From: Conexibacter woesei DSM 14684
Lineage (GTDB): Bacteria > Actinomycetota > Thermoleophilia > Solirubrobacterales > Solirubrobacteraceae
Direction of reading: 5' to 3'
Assembly (NCBI RefSeq): GCF_000025265.1
Contig: NC_013739.1
Location: 3,348,001-3,412,000 of the forward strand
Length of the DNA: 64,000 nucleotides
Shown here: in pieces, positions 24,822-32,524 of the stretch
Layout: the number at the start of each line of letters is the position of its first letter
How positions within the stretch are numbered: the first letter of the stretch is position 1
Notes under the pieces: generated by a model
What the model was told of the DNA's origin: nothing
What the model saw: only the letters and a program-made list of their open reading frames with translations
The model's database searches: none
Program-made: the position numbers and the translations under genes

Positions 24822-25976
24822 TCAGAGGAAATCCATCGCGATCGGCGGCGGCTCCTCGCCGGCGGCGACCGCGACGCGGCAGATCTCGACCAGCTCGCGC
24901 TCCAGCTCCAGGTCGCAGCTGCGGCGGTGGAAGCGCGGCAGCTCGTCCTCGGCGCGGTCGACCAGCCGCTCCGCCTGCTCGCCGGTCGCGCTCAGCGCGC
25001 CGATCGCGAACGTGCGCAGCCGCAGGAACGGGTGCTCGACGAGCGCCAGCCGGCGCTGCACGTCGGCGACGATCGCGGTCACCTCGCCGGCGCTCGCGTG
25101 CCGGGCGCGCGCCAGCTCGGCGAGGCACAGCTGCGCCTGGATCCAGCCGACGACGTGGCCGTGGCGCAGCGCGGCGGCGCTCGCGCGGTCGAGGTGGACC
25201 TGTGCGCGCGCGTGGTCGCCGCGCCGCCGCAGCGTCTCGCCGATCCCGAGGTCGCACGCGATCCCGCCGTCGGCGTGCCGGTGCGCGGGGTCGTCCGCCA
25301 GCGCCGTGAAGCGCGCGAGCGCCGCGTCCAGCTCGTCGAGCCCGAGCAGCGCCCGCGCGACGGCGCGGTTCGCGGTGACGCGGACCCACGGGTGCCCGCC
25401 GGAGCGCGTCGCCTGCTCCTCCGCGGCGATCGCGACCTCGTGCGCGCCCTCGAAGTCGCCGGCGAGCCGCAGCGACTCCGACAGGATCACGCGTCCCCAC
25501 AGCGGCAGCGCCTCGTGCGGGCGCTGGTCGGGACTGCGGCTCGCCTCCTCCAGCTCCTCCAGCGCGCCGGCGTAGTCGCCGGCACGGCGCAGCTGCTCGG
25601 CACGCAGGCGGTGGAGGCCCGGCAGCGAGAACCAGGCGCCCGCGAAGCCGTCGATCTCCGCCTGGTCCAGCGGCGGCGGAGCGAGCGGCGCGCCGTCTTG
25701 CTCCAACTCCGCCAGCTCGACGAGCAGCTGCTCGCACAGCACGCCGGCGACGGACAGCGCGCCCATCCACGTCAGCGTCACGGCCCGCTCGGCGCCCGCC
25801 TGGACGGCGAGGTGGCGCGCGCCCGCATGGCGCGCCGCGAGCTCCAGGCGAGCCCACGTCTCGCAGGCGCGAACCGCGCGCCCGCGCGCGCGGTCGTGCA
25901 GCGCTCGCCGGAACAGACCGGCTGCTTCGTCGCCGTCAAGCAGCCCTTCGGCTGCGATCAACTGTGCGGTCGGCAT
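24822..25976 (-). CDS. TPR-like helical repeat protein of unknown function
   Basis: About 384 residues from ATG at 25976 (GTG at 25982 is an alternative), rich in Ala, Leu, Glu and Arg, with helix-turn-helix repeats resembling tetratricopeptide repeats (AGDYAGALEELEEASRSP, LAGDFEGAHEVAIAAEEQA, LDELDAALARFTALADDP, RGDHARAQVHLDRASAAAL). This looks like the repeat half of LuxR/LAL-type regulators without the ATPase or HTH parts. No signal peptide. Probably a scaffold or a decayed regulator fragment. Confidence 0.65.
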   Translation of the reverse strand: MPTAQLIAAEGLLDGDEAAGLFRRALHDRARGRAVRACETWARLELAARHAGARHLAVQAGAERAVTLTWMGALSVAGVLCEQLLVELAELEQDGAPLAPPPLDQAEIDGFAGAWFSLPGLHRLRAEQLRRAGDYAGALEELEEASRSPDQRPHEALPLWGRVILSESLRLAGDFEGAHEVAIAAEEQATRSGGHPWVRVTANRAVARALLGLDELDAALARFTALADDPAHRHADGGIACDLGIGETLRRRGDHARAQVHLDRASAAALRHGHVVGWIQAQLCLAELARARHASAGEVTAIVADVQRRLALVEHPFLRLRTFAIGALSATGEQAERLVDRAEDELPRFHRRSCDLELERELVEICRVAVAAGEEPPPIAMDFL

Positions 25977-26054
25977 CGGCACCCCCAGCGCCTTCGCGGC
26001 CCCCGTGGCAGCTATCTTCGCGGCGCGTTGCCGCGATGTCCAGCGGAACGTGTC

Positions 26055-26774
26055 CTACGCACGCGCGCGGCGCCGCTTCGCGCGGGCCGGCGCGGCGCCT
26101 GCGGCCGCTAGCTCGGCGGCGCGGACCGGGCCGAGGAACGGTGCGAGCGCGCAGAACTGCAGCTGCGGGAGCAGCGCCGGCAGCTCGGCTGCGCGGTCTT
26201 GGAGGACGCGGGCGTAGACGATCTCGTAGACCGCGCCGACGATCGCCTCCGGCATCAGCGGCGGGATCTCGGCGTCGTCGCCGCCCTGCTCTGCGGCGGC
26301 CGCCTCGTAGCCGGGGGCGAGGAACTGCATGAACACCCGCAGCGCATCGTCGCGCCGCGCGAGCGCCCGCGGGCCGGCGGCGAGCACCTCGACGAAGCCG
26401 AGTCTCGCCTCGTGCGGGTGCGCAGCGAGCGCGTCGAGCCCGGCGGCCAGCACGCGGCGCAGCCGCTCGGGCCAGTCGCCCGGCTCGTCGTAGGCGGCGC
26501 GGGCGCCGTCGAGCGCCTGCTCGACGACGACGTCGAACGCGGCGAGGAAGAGGTCCTCGCGGTCCTGGAAGAACTCGTAGAACGTCTTGCGCGACACGCC
26601 CGCTCTGCCGATCACCGCGCTGACGGTCATGCCGGCGTAGCCTTCGTCACCGGCGATCTGCACCGCCGCGCCGAGCAGGCGGGAGCGCTGGGAGTTCATC
26701 ACGTACTCGCGCGGCAGCCCGTGGCGGCCACTCGGGAGTTGGGCCGGCGTCCAATCCATGTCCTGCTGTTTCAC
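26055..26774 (-). CDS. TetR/AcrR family transcriptional regulator
   Basis: Repressor-type protein of 239 residues, GTG start at 26774 (ATG five codons in is possible). HTH at about 35-80 (YAGMTVSAVIGRAGVSRKTF, then YEFFQDREDLFLAAFD). The N-terminal SGRHGLPREYVMNSQR extension parallels that of the TetR gene at 13522. The ligand domain keeps the EVLAAGPRALARRD and AIVGAVYEIVYARVLQ blocks shared by all four TetR proteins of this window. Targets unknown. Confidence 0.9.
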   Translation of the reverse strand: MKQQDMDWTPAQLPSGRHGLPREYVMNSQRSRLLGAAVQIAGDEGYAGMTVSAVIGRAGVSRKTFYEFFQDREDLFLAAFDVVVEQALDGARAAYDEPGDWPERLRRVLAAGLDALAAHPHEARLGFVEVLAAGPRALARRDDALRVFMQFLAPGYEAAAAEQGGDDAEIPPLMPEAIVGAVYEIVYARVLQDRAAELPALLPQLQFCALAPFLGPVRAAELAAAGAAPARAKRRRARA

Positions 26775-26861
26775 CTGACCCGATGCACTTAGGAGGGGGT
26801 GGAACTTAACACAACCCCGTCACCGCCCCGTCGTGGCGCGGCGGCACTCGGCGAGCGCGCG

Positions 26862-27503
26862 TCAGGCCGGTCGCTGCGGGCTGCCGAGCAGCATGAAGGT
26901 GTAATGCAGCATCTCGCCGGTGAGATCGGGCAGACGGTCGGTCTCGCCGCGCACGATGTGCGAGTAGAGCAGTTCGTAGATGCCGCCGACGATCGCCTGC
27001 GCGACCAGCTCCGGCGGTGCGGAGAGCGGGCCCGGAACCTGCGCCCGTGTCACGTCGACGAATGCCACGAACCGCCGCATCGTCTCGTCGCGCCGCGCCA
27101 GTCCGCGGGGGCCGGCGGCGAGCACCTCGACGACCCCGAGGCAGGCGAACGCGGGCTCGGCGGCGAGCAGCTCCAGCAGCGCGTCGAGTCCCCGCTCGAA
27201 TCCCTCGTGCCATGAGTCCGCTGCGTCGTATGCGCTGCTGACGCGCTCCAGGCAGAGTGCGACGATCGCGTCGTAGGCGGCGAGGAAGCAGTCTTCCTTG
27301 TCGGCGAATCTCTCGTAGAAGGTCCGGCGCGAGACGCGCGCCTCGCGCAGCACGTCGGCGACGGAGGTCGCGGCGTAGCCTTGTGCCGCGACCGTGCGGG
27401 CCATGCCGTCGAGCAGTCGCTCCCGTTGCGTGACGGGCATGAGCGGACGGGGCGCCTGCGCCCGGTCGTCTTCTGCGAAATCGGCAACCCCGTTTGAACT
27501 CAT
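26862..27503 (-). CDS. TetR/AcrR family transcriptional regulator
   Basis: 213 residues from ATG at 27503 (GTG at 27506 also possible; GGAG precedes both). HTH at about 30-78 (YAATSVADVLREARVSRRTF, then YERFADKEDCFLAAYD). C-terminal EVLAAGPRGLARRDETMRRF and AIVGGIYELLYSHIVRGETD. It is a close paralogue of the other three TetR genes here. Divergent from the HxlR-type gene across a 379-base spacer. Confidence 0.9.
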   Translation of the reverse strand: MSSNGVADFAEDDRAQAPRPLMPVTQRERLLDGMARTVAAQGYAATSVADVLREARVSRRTFYERFADKEDCFLAAYDAIVALCLERVSSAYDAADSWHEGFERGLDALLELLAAEPAFACLGVVEVLAAGPRGLARRDETMRRFVAFVDVTRAQVPGPLSAPPELVAQAIVGGIYELLYSHIVRGETDRLPDLTGEMLHYTFMLLGSPQRPA

Positions 27504-27506
27504 CAC

Positions 27507-27882
27507 CCGCTCCGAATACGAGCGCGTTTACAATAGTCGATCCGGGGAATGCCCCCGCCGCTCACTCCAGAGGGCGGTGCGACGCCGGTTCGAGCGGCGC
27601 CGCGACAGTGTCGTGCGCGCATGGCGGTACGCACGGCAGCGTTGATTGGACAGTGCTTCTTGAGCGGTCGATGCCCGCGCTCGCGAACCGCCCGTGCCAG
27701 CGGGGATCCGCGCTCGACCAGGCGTCCAGACCCTGCTGGACACAGCAATAGGAGTCATGTAAGTTTCCAGCGGTAGCTGGCTTTGGCCGATCGCTCGACT
27801 TGGGGGTGCAAGTCGGACGACCGGGCAACTCGTCATGGGACGGGAAGTCGACAGCGCCGAGAGCTGAGAGAGGGGATCAGTC
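27507..27882. promoter_or_regulatory. Divergent intergenic region with structured leader of the HxlR gene
   Basis: No gene. Near the TetR end there is an AT-rich promoter-like patch (TTTACAATAG around 27530). On the HxlR side hairpins follow one another: CCAGC/GCTGG with a GGTA loop (27767-27780), CGACTTG/CAAGTCG with a GGGGTG loop (27796-27815) and a weaker ACGA/TCGT pair. They could be DNA operators or a folded 5' leader; no known riboswitch consensus was recognised. Confidence 0.4.
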
Positions 27883-28560
27883 GTGCCGCGATGCGACCTG
27901 TCGAGCATCAGACGTCGTCGACAGTGGTCGCCGGACGCCCGTGCGTTGGGCGTGATCGGTGACCGCTGGATGTTGTTGATCGTGCGTGAGCTGGCGTTCG
28001 GGCCCAAGCGCCTGTCGGAGCTGCAGCGCGCCTTCCCGGGCGTCTCCACCGGTGCGCTGGAGCAGCGGCTGAACAGGATGGCGGTCGAGGGGCTGATCAC
28101 ACGCGAGCGCTACGCCGAGGTGCCGCCGCGGGTCGAGTTCGACCTGACCGACTCCGGTCGCGACCTCGTCGCGATCCTCGGCCCGGTCGTGCGCTGGGCG
28201 CTGCGCTGGGCATGGTCGCCGCCGAACGCCGACGAATGGGTCGACGTGACGGCGCTGTTCCGCCTCGCCGGCTGCGTCGTCGACCCGCCCGAGCACCTCG
28301 ACGCCGAGCTGGAGCTGATCGTCGAGGACGAATCGGAGGTCGCGCTCGACCTCTACACGCTCGCGCTCTGCGACGGCGACGCGGCGGTCACGCACAGACC
28401 GGCCGCGCACGCGGACGCCGTCATCAAGGCGACGCCGCGCGCGTGGGCGCAGGCGTTCGGGCCCGACCAGTCGCGCACGGGCCTTCGGATCAGCGGCGAC
28501 GCGGAGCTGGCAGGCCTGTTCCTGTCGAGCTTCCGCACGCCGACTGGAGAGCTGCAGTAA
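27883..28560 (+). CDS. HxlR-type winged-helix regulator with C-terminal SCP2-like domain
   Basis: Protein of 225 residues with GTG start (GGGGA upstream). The N-terminal HxlR winged helix covers about 15-110 (ALGVIGDRWMLLIVRELAFG, LSELQRAFPGVSTGALEQRL, FDLTDSGRDL). The remaining 110 residues (ELELIVEDESEVALDLYTLA, DAVIKATPRAWAQAFGPDQS) resemble a small SCP2/sterol-carrier-like ligand domain, as in a known group of actinobacterial regulators. The ligand is unknown. Confidence 0.82.
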   Translation: MPRCDLSSIRRRRQWSPDARALGVIGDRWMLLIVRELAFGPKRLSELQRAFPGVSTGALEQRLNRMAVEGLITRERYAEVPPRVEFDLTDSGRDLVAILGPVVRWALRWAWSPPNADEWVDVTALFRLAGCVVDPPEHLDAELELIVEDESEVALDLYTLALCDGDAAVTHRPAAHADAVIKATPRAWAQAFGPDQSRTGLRISGDAELAGLFLSSFRTPTGELQ

Positions 28561-28617
28561 GCGGCCGGGGCGGCGGCCGCTCGGGGGACGGGGGAACGAG
28601 GCAAAAGGGGGAACGGC

Positions 28618-28645
28618 GGCGCGGAGGTCGGGGGACCTCCGCGCC
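28618..28645 (+). terminator. 12-bp hairpin downstream of HxlR gene
   Basis: Perfect inverted repeat GGCGCGGAGGTC / GACCTCCGCGCC around GGGG, 58 bases after the stop. There is no T-run; the position between two co-directional genes suits termination. Confidence 0.55.
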
Positions 28646-28669
28646 GTTGCCTCGCCATACTTGACGGCG

Positions 28670-29125
28670 ATGCGCATCGCCGTCGCCGCCGACGAGTCGA
28701 CCGGGGTCGCCGATGCCGTGCTCGACGCCTTGCGCGAGCGCGGCCACGAGCCCGTGCCACATGGCGCGCTCGCGCCGCCGGAGCTGGGTGAGCGCGACGA
28801 CTGGGCGTGGGCGAGCGAGCTGGCCGCACGCGACGTCGCGGAGGGACGCGCCGACCAGGCCGTCGTCTGCTGCTGGACCGGCACCGGCGCGTCGATCGCG
28901 GCGAACAAGGTGCGAGGGATCCGCGCCGCGCTCTGCGGCGACGCCGCCACCGCCGCCGGGGCGCGCCGCTGGAACGACGCCAACGTGCTCGCGTTGAGCC
29001 TCCGCACGACGTCGCGGGCGCAGCTCGACGAGATCCTCGACGCATGGTTCGGCAGCGAGCCGAGCGCCGACGCCGGCGACGTCGCCAACGTCGCGCACCT
29101 CGGCGCGATCGAGCGCGGCGCATGA
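28670..29125 (+). CDS. RpiB/LacAB-like sugar-phosphate isomerase family protein
   Basis: Protein of 151 residues with the RpiB fold: N-terminal RIAVAADESTG, VVCCWTGTGASIAANKVRGI and AALCGDAATAAGARRWNDAN. Classical RpiB has a catalytic Cys in a CGTG motif; here Cys is two residues earlier (CCWTGTG), so activity as ribose-5-phosphate isomerase is uncertain. The ATG at 28670 has no Shine-Dalgarno and follows CATACT by eight bases, suggesting a leaderless mRNA; TTG at 28661 is an alternative start. Confidence 0.78.
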   Translation: MRIAVAADESTGVADAVLDALRERGHEPVPHGALAPPELGERDDWAWASELAARDVAEGRADQAVVCCWTGTGASIAANKVRGIRAALCGDAATAAGARRWNDANVLALSLRTTSRAQLDEILDAWFGSEPSADAGDVANVAHLGAIERGA

Positions 29126-29155
29126 GCCGGCGACCGCGTGTGATTCACTGAGCGC

Positions 29156-29905
29156 GTGGCCGTCCAACCCGCCAAGAGAGCGTTCGTGAAGCCGTGCCCC
29201 TACGACCTCTGCGACGGCAGCGGGATGGTCGTCGACTGGGACGCGAACGAGACCTACCGCTGCCGCTGCTGGCCCGAGCAGGTCCAGCGCCGCCGCGCCA
29301 GACGGCTCTCGAACGTCGTCCCGAAGAAGTTCCAGAACCTCGGCTTCGATCGCGAGCCGCTGCCGTCGATCGAGCGCAGCGCGCCGGTCCAGGTCCGCGC
29401 GGTGCGGCAGTTCTGCGAGCGGATCGACGAGATGCTCGACAGAGGGCGGGGGATGTGGTTCCTCGGCAGCCCCGGGACGGGCAAGAGCCACCTCGCGTAC
29501 CTGATCTCGCAGCACGCGATGACGGCCGGGCGCTCGGTCGCGATCTACACCGGGCCGCGGCTGCTCGACGAGATCCGCCGCACCTACGGCGACGACGAGT
29601 CCGGCAGCACGCTCGACCTGATCGACCGGCTCACCTCCGTCGAGCTGCTGCACATCGAGGACCTGGCGGTCGCGCGGCCGACCGACTGGGTGCTCGAGCA
29701 GCTCTACAACATCATCAACGGGCGCTACGAGAACGAGAAGTCGATCGTCTTCACGTGCGACCTCACCGGCGACGAGGACGAGCCCGGGATGATCCATCCC
29801 GAGCACCTCGCCAAGCACATCACGATGCGGAACTTCTCGCGCCTGATGGAGATGTGCGGCGATCCGCTCCCGCTGTACGGCGAGGACCACCGCCGCAACT
29901 TCTGA
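29156..29905 (+). CDS. DnaC/IstB-like AAA+ ATPase with N-terminal Cys cluster
   Basis: Protein of 249 residues, GTG start. An N-terminal Cys cluster (CPYDLCDGSG ... YRCRCW) may bind zinc. The AAA+ core has Walker A GSPGTGKSHLAYLI (about residue 102) and a Walker B-like LLHIEDLA, followed by an arginine-finger-type segment (HITMRNFSRLMEMC). It resembles DnaC/DnaI helicase loaders and IstB helpers, yet there is no transposase or phage gene nearby, so a chromosomal replication role is more likely. Confidence 0.82.
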   Translation: MAVQPAKRAFVKPCPYDLCDGSGMVVDWDANETYRCRCWPEQVQRRRARRLSNVVPKKFQNLGFDREPLPSIERSAPVQVRAVRQFCERIDEMLDRGRGMWFLGSPGTGKSHLAYLISQHAMTAGRSVAIYTGPRLLDEIRRTYGDDESGSTLDLIDRLTSVELLHIEDLAVARPTDWVLEQLYNIINGRYENEKSIVFTCDLTGDEDEPGMIHPEHLAKHITMRNFSRLMEMCGDPLPLYGEDHRRNF

Positions 29906-29935
29906 CTGGCGCGCGGCGCATGCGTGCATACTCGG

Positions 29936-30724
29936 ATGACGATGTCCGAGCAACCGACCCCGCGCCAGCTGCGACCGCGCACGCCCGACGAGGAGCTGCT
30001 CGAAGCCCCGCTGGAGGTCGCGACCGACCCGATGCGGATCCGCCGCATGCGGCGCGAGCTGGAGATGGGGTTCGCCGCGCTCGCGGACGTGGACGACGGC
30101 GTCGCCGTCTTCGGCTCGGCGCGCACGCCTGACGACGATCCGCAGTACCGGCTCGCCGTCGAGACGGGCCGCCAGCTCGGGCAGGCCGGGTACTCGGTCA
30201 TCACCGGCGGCGGCGGCGGGATCATGGCGGCGGCCAACCGCGGCGCGCAGGAGGCCGGCGCGCTCTCGATCGGGCTCGCGATCGAGCTGCCGTTCGAGGA
30301 GGCGACGAATCCCTACCTCGACCTGCCGCTGCACTTCCACTACTTCTTCACGCGCAAGGTCATGTTCGTCCGCTACGCGAGCGGGTTCGTCGTCTTCCCG
30401 GGCGGCTTCGGAACGCTCGACGAGCTGTTCGAGGCGCTGACGCTGATCCAGACGCGCAAGATCCGCAGCTTCCCGCTCGTGCTCGTCGGCAGCGCGTTCT
30501 GGACGCCGCTGCTCGACTGGCTGCGCGACTCGCTGCTCGCGGGCGGCAAGATCTCGCCCGGCGACCTCGACCTGATCGCCGTCGTCGACGACGCGGAGTC
30601 GGCCGTCGCCGCGGTCGCGGCGGCGACCGCGCCTCAGCGGCGCGCTTCGACCGAGACGACGCCGCCAAGCAGCGTCGCGGACCAGCCGGCGAGGCCGGAC
30701 CGCTCGCGCACGCGATCGGCGTAG
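29936..30724 (+). CDS. LOG-family (TIGR00730-like) nucleotide phosphoribohydrolase
   Basis: About 262 residues from ATG at 29936 (ATG at 29942 also possible). The Rossmann core has VAVFGSARTPDDDP, ITGGGGGIMAAANRGAQEAG and the signature FPGGFGTLDELFEALTL (PGGxGTxxE). The family hydrolyses cytokinin-type or other nucleoside 5'-monophosphates to base and ribose phosphate; the bacterial role is often unknown. The last 30 codons lie antisense to the end of the next gene, a 91-base convergent overlap. Confidence 0.85.
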   Translation: MTMSEQPTPRQLRPRTPDEELLEAPLEVATDPMRIRRMRRELEMGFAALADVDDGVAVFGSARTPDDDPQYRLAVETGRQLGQAGYSVITGGGGGIMAAANRGAQEAGALSIGLAIELPFEEATNPYLDLPLHFHYFFTRKVMFVRYASGFVVFPGGFGTLDELFEALTLIQTRKIRSFPLVLVGSAFWTPLLDWLRDSLLAGGKISPGDLDLIAVVDDAESAVAAVAAATAPQRRASTETTPPSSVADQPARPDRSRTRSA

Positions 30725-31425
30725 AGGACCTCCAGCCCGAGCGCGTGCAGCCGCTCGACGAGGGCGCGCTGCGGGATCTTGACGCGGGGGCTCGCGGGCT
30801 CGCCGCCGCGCAGCCGCTCGGTCAGCGCCGGCAGCCCGACCGACGTCGGCTGCGCGATCGTCAGCAGCCCGTCGGGCTTCAGCAGCGCGGCGGCGTGCTC
30901 GAGCGCAGCGCGCGGCGCCCGCACGCGCCCGAGCGACTGCCAGAAGACGATCGCCGCGTAGCGGCCGCCGAGCTCGGTGATGTCGACGTCGCAGACGCCG
31001 GTGCGGGCCGGCGAGCGGCCGACTCCCGTCGCGACGCGCCCGGCGCCGCGCAGCGCGTCGAGCAGCGTCCCGTCGCCGCTGCCGACGTCGAGGACCGGTC
31101 CGGGCGGCGCCATCACGGCGACGCGATGGGCGAGGCGCCGGCGCGCGCGCCGGCGCAGCAGCTCGGCGACCGAGCAGCGGTGGTCGGCGCGAGCGGCGTC
31201 GCCGGCATCGCCTGCCCCTGCGTCGGCGCGGGCGCTCGCGACGAGTCGCGCGAGCTGCTCGTCGCTCGGCCACGCACCCGTCCGCGACCCGCAGACGGCG
31301 CACCGCAGCGGCGCCGTCGAGCCGGGTATCGCGGCACGCAGCGGCTGCTCGCACCAGGCACAGGCGAGCGTGACGTGCGTCGCGTCGGGGGAGTCCGCGA
31401 TCACCGAGCTGACGCTACCGCTCAT
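30634..31425 (-). CDS. Class I SAM-dependent methyltransferase with zinc-ribbon N-terminus
   Basis: 263 residues from ATG at 31425. The N-terminal CAWC...CAVC pair suggests a zinc ribbon (about 22-47). The methyltransferase core begins with the SAM-binding GPVLDVGSGDGTLLDAL, followed by a motif-II-like IVFWQSLGRVRAPRAALEHA and LLKPDGLLTIAQP. This is typical of methyltransferases of polysaccharide or lipid-linked sugar loci. The acceptor is unknown. It overlaps the 3' end of the LOG gene. Confidence 0.8.
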   Translation of the reverse strand: MSGSVSSVIADSPDATHVTLACAWCEQPLRAAIPGSTAPLRCAVCGSRTGAWPSDEQLARLVASARADAGAGDAGDAARADHRCSVAELLRRRARRRLAHRVAVMAPPGPVLDVGSGDGTLLDALRGAGRVATGVGRSPARTGVCDVDITELGGRYAAIVFWQSLGRVRAPRAALEHAAALLKPDGLLTIAQPTSVGLPALTERLRGGEPASPRVKIPQRALVERLHALGLEVLYADRVRERSGLAGWSATLLGGVVSVEARR

Positions 31426-31481
31426 ATGTGTGCCGGTGCGCTGGTTTGGCAGCCTCGGCCGCGTCGGAGCTGCGCATTCCT

Positions 31482-32516
31482 CTACTGCGCCGCGAAGTGC
31501 GCGACGCCGTCGTCGTCCAGCTCGCGGACGCGGCCGTCGAGACACAGCAGATCGAGATGGCCGAGCACTTCCGACAGCGTCAGGAACGCCTGCGTGACCG
31601 CGACGTTGCCCCACATTCTCTGCGCCAACTCGTACGCGGTCAGCGGGCGCTCGGCGAGCAGGCCGTGAATCTTGCGCGCGCGGCGTTCCGTCATCCCGGC
31701 CCGCTCGTCTATCAGCCCGACGTGGTCGGTGACCGGATCGCCGTGGCCGGCGAGGACGATCCGCGCAGGCAGCTCGCGCGTCTGCGCGAGGGACGCCATG
31801 TAGGTCCGCAGCGCCTGCGGACGGTCGATCGCCGGGTCGGGCGCGGTCTCGCCGGGCAACGGCAGCGGACGCGCGACCAGCGGGTTCGACGAGATGTGCT
31901 TGATCAGGTGGTCGCCGGCGATCAGCAGCTCACGCTCGGCGTCCCAGAAGACGGTGTCGGACGGGCTGTGGCCCGGGCGGTGAAGGACGTCGAGCGTGCG
32001 GTCGCGCAGCCTCAGCTGCGAGCCGTCGGCAAGCGGCCGCGTCAGCGTGGCGCCGCTGCCCCAGCCGCGGAACGCGCTCGACACCGCGCGCAGCGCCTGT
32101 ACGACGTCGGCGGGAATCCCGTGGCGGTGCATCAGCGCGACGGCGAACTCGTCGTCGAGCTCGGCCGCCGCGTGATAGTCGCCGAGGTAGCCGGTCAGCC
32201 GGTCGAGCGCGGCGACGTCGGCGCCGGAGCGGCGCACGAGCACGTCGACGAGGCCGATGTGGTCGAGGTGCTGGTGCGTCAGCACGATCAGCTCGAGGTC
32301 CTCGACGGTCCGGCCGTGCCTGGCGAGCGCCTGCTCCAGCTCGTCGAGCGCCTTGCCCGAGTTCGGGCCCGTGTCGACGAGCGTCAGCGGATCGTCGTCG
32401 ATCAGGTAGCAGTTGACGCGCCCGACGAGGAACGGCGTCGGGATCGAGAGCACGTGGACGCCCCCGCGGGCGGCCTCGGCACGCGCCTGCTCCGGGGTGG
32501 GTTGGTCCTCGGCCAT
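31482..32516 (-). CDS. MBL-fold metallo-hydrolase with C-terminal winged-helix-like domain
   Basis: 344 residues from ATG at 32516. The metallo-beta-lactamase core carries the metal motif LTHQHLDHIG, HRPGHSPSDT, IAGDHLI and LAGHGDP. The C-terminal 70 residues (RRARKIHGLLAERPLTAYEL, AQRMWG, LTLSEVLGHLDLL) look like the winged helix found in LACTB2-like and glyoxalase-II-like proteins. Probably a thioester hydrolase or nuclease-type enzyme; the substrate is unknown. It follows the phosphohexomutase gene by eight bases, so they share an operon. Confidence 0.87.
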   Translation of the reverse strand: MAEDQPTPEQARAEAARGGVHVLSIPTPFLVGRVNCYLIDDDPLTLVDTGPNSGKALDELEQALARHGRTVEDLELIVLTHQHLDHIGLVDVLVRRSGADVAALDRLTGYLGDYHAAAELDDEFAVALMHRHGIPADVVQALRAVSSAFRGWGSGATLTRPLADGSQLRLRDRTLDVLHRPGHSPSDTVFWDAERELLIAGDHLIKHISSNPLVARPLPLPGETAPDPAIDRPQALRTYMASLAQTRELPARIVLAGHGDPVTDHVGLIDERAGMTERRARKIHGLLAERPLTAYELAQRMWGNVAVTQAFLTLSEVLGHLDLLCLDGRVRELDDDGVAHFAAQ

Positions 32517-32524
32517 CCCGCGAC

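Noticed and set aside
29156-29905. Insertion sequence suggested by the IstB-like ATPase
   Set aside because: No IstA transposase, no terminal inverted repeats and no target duplication are visible around it.
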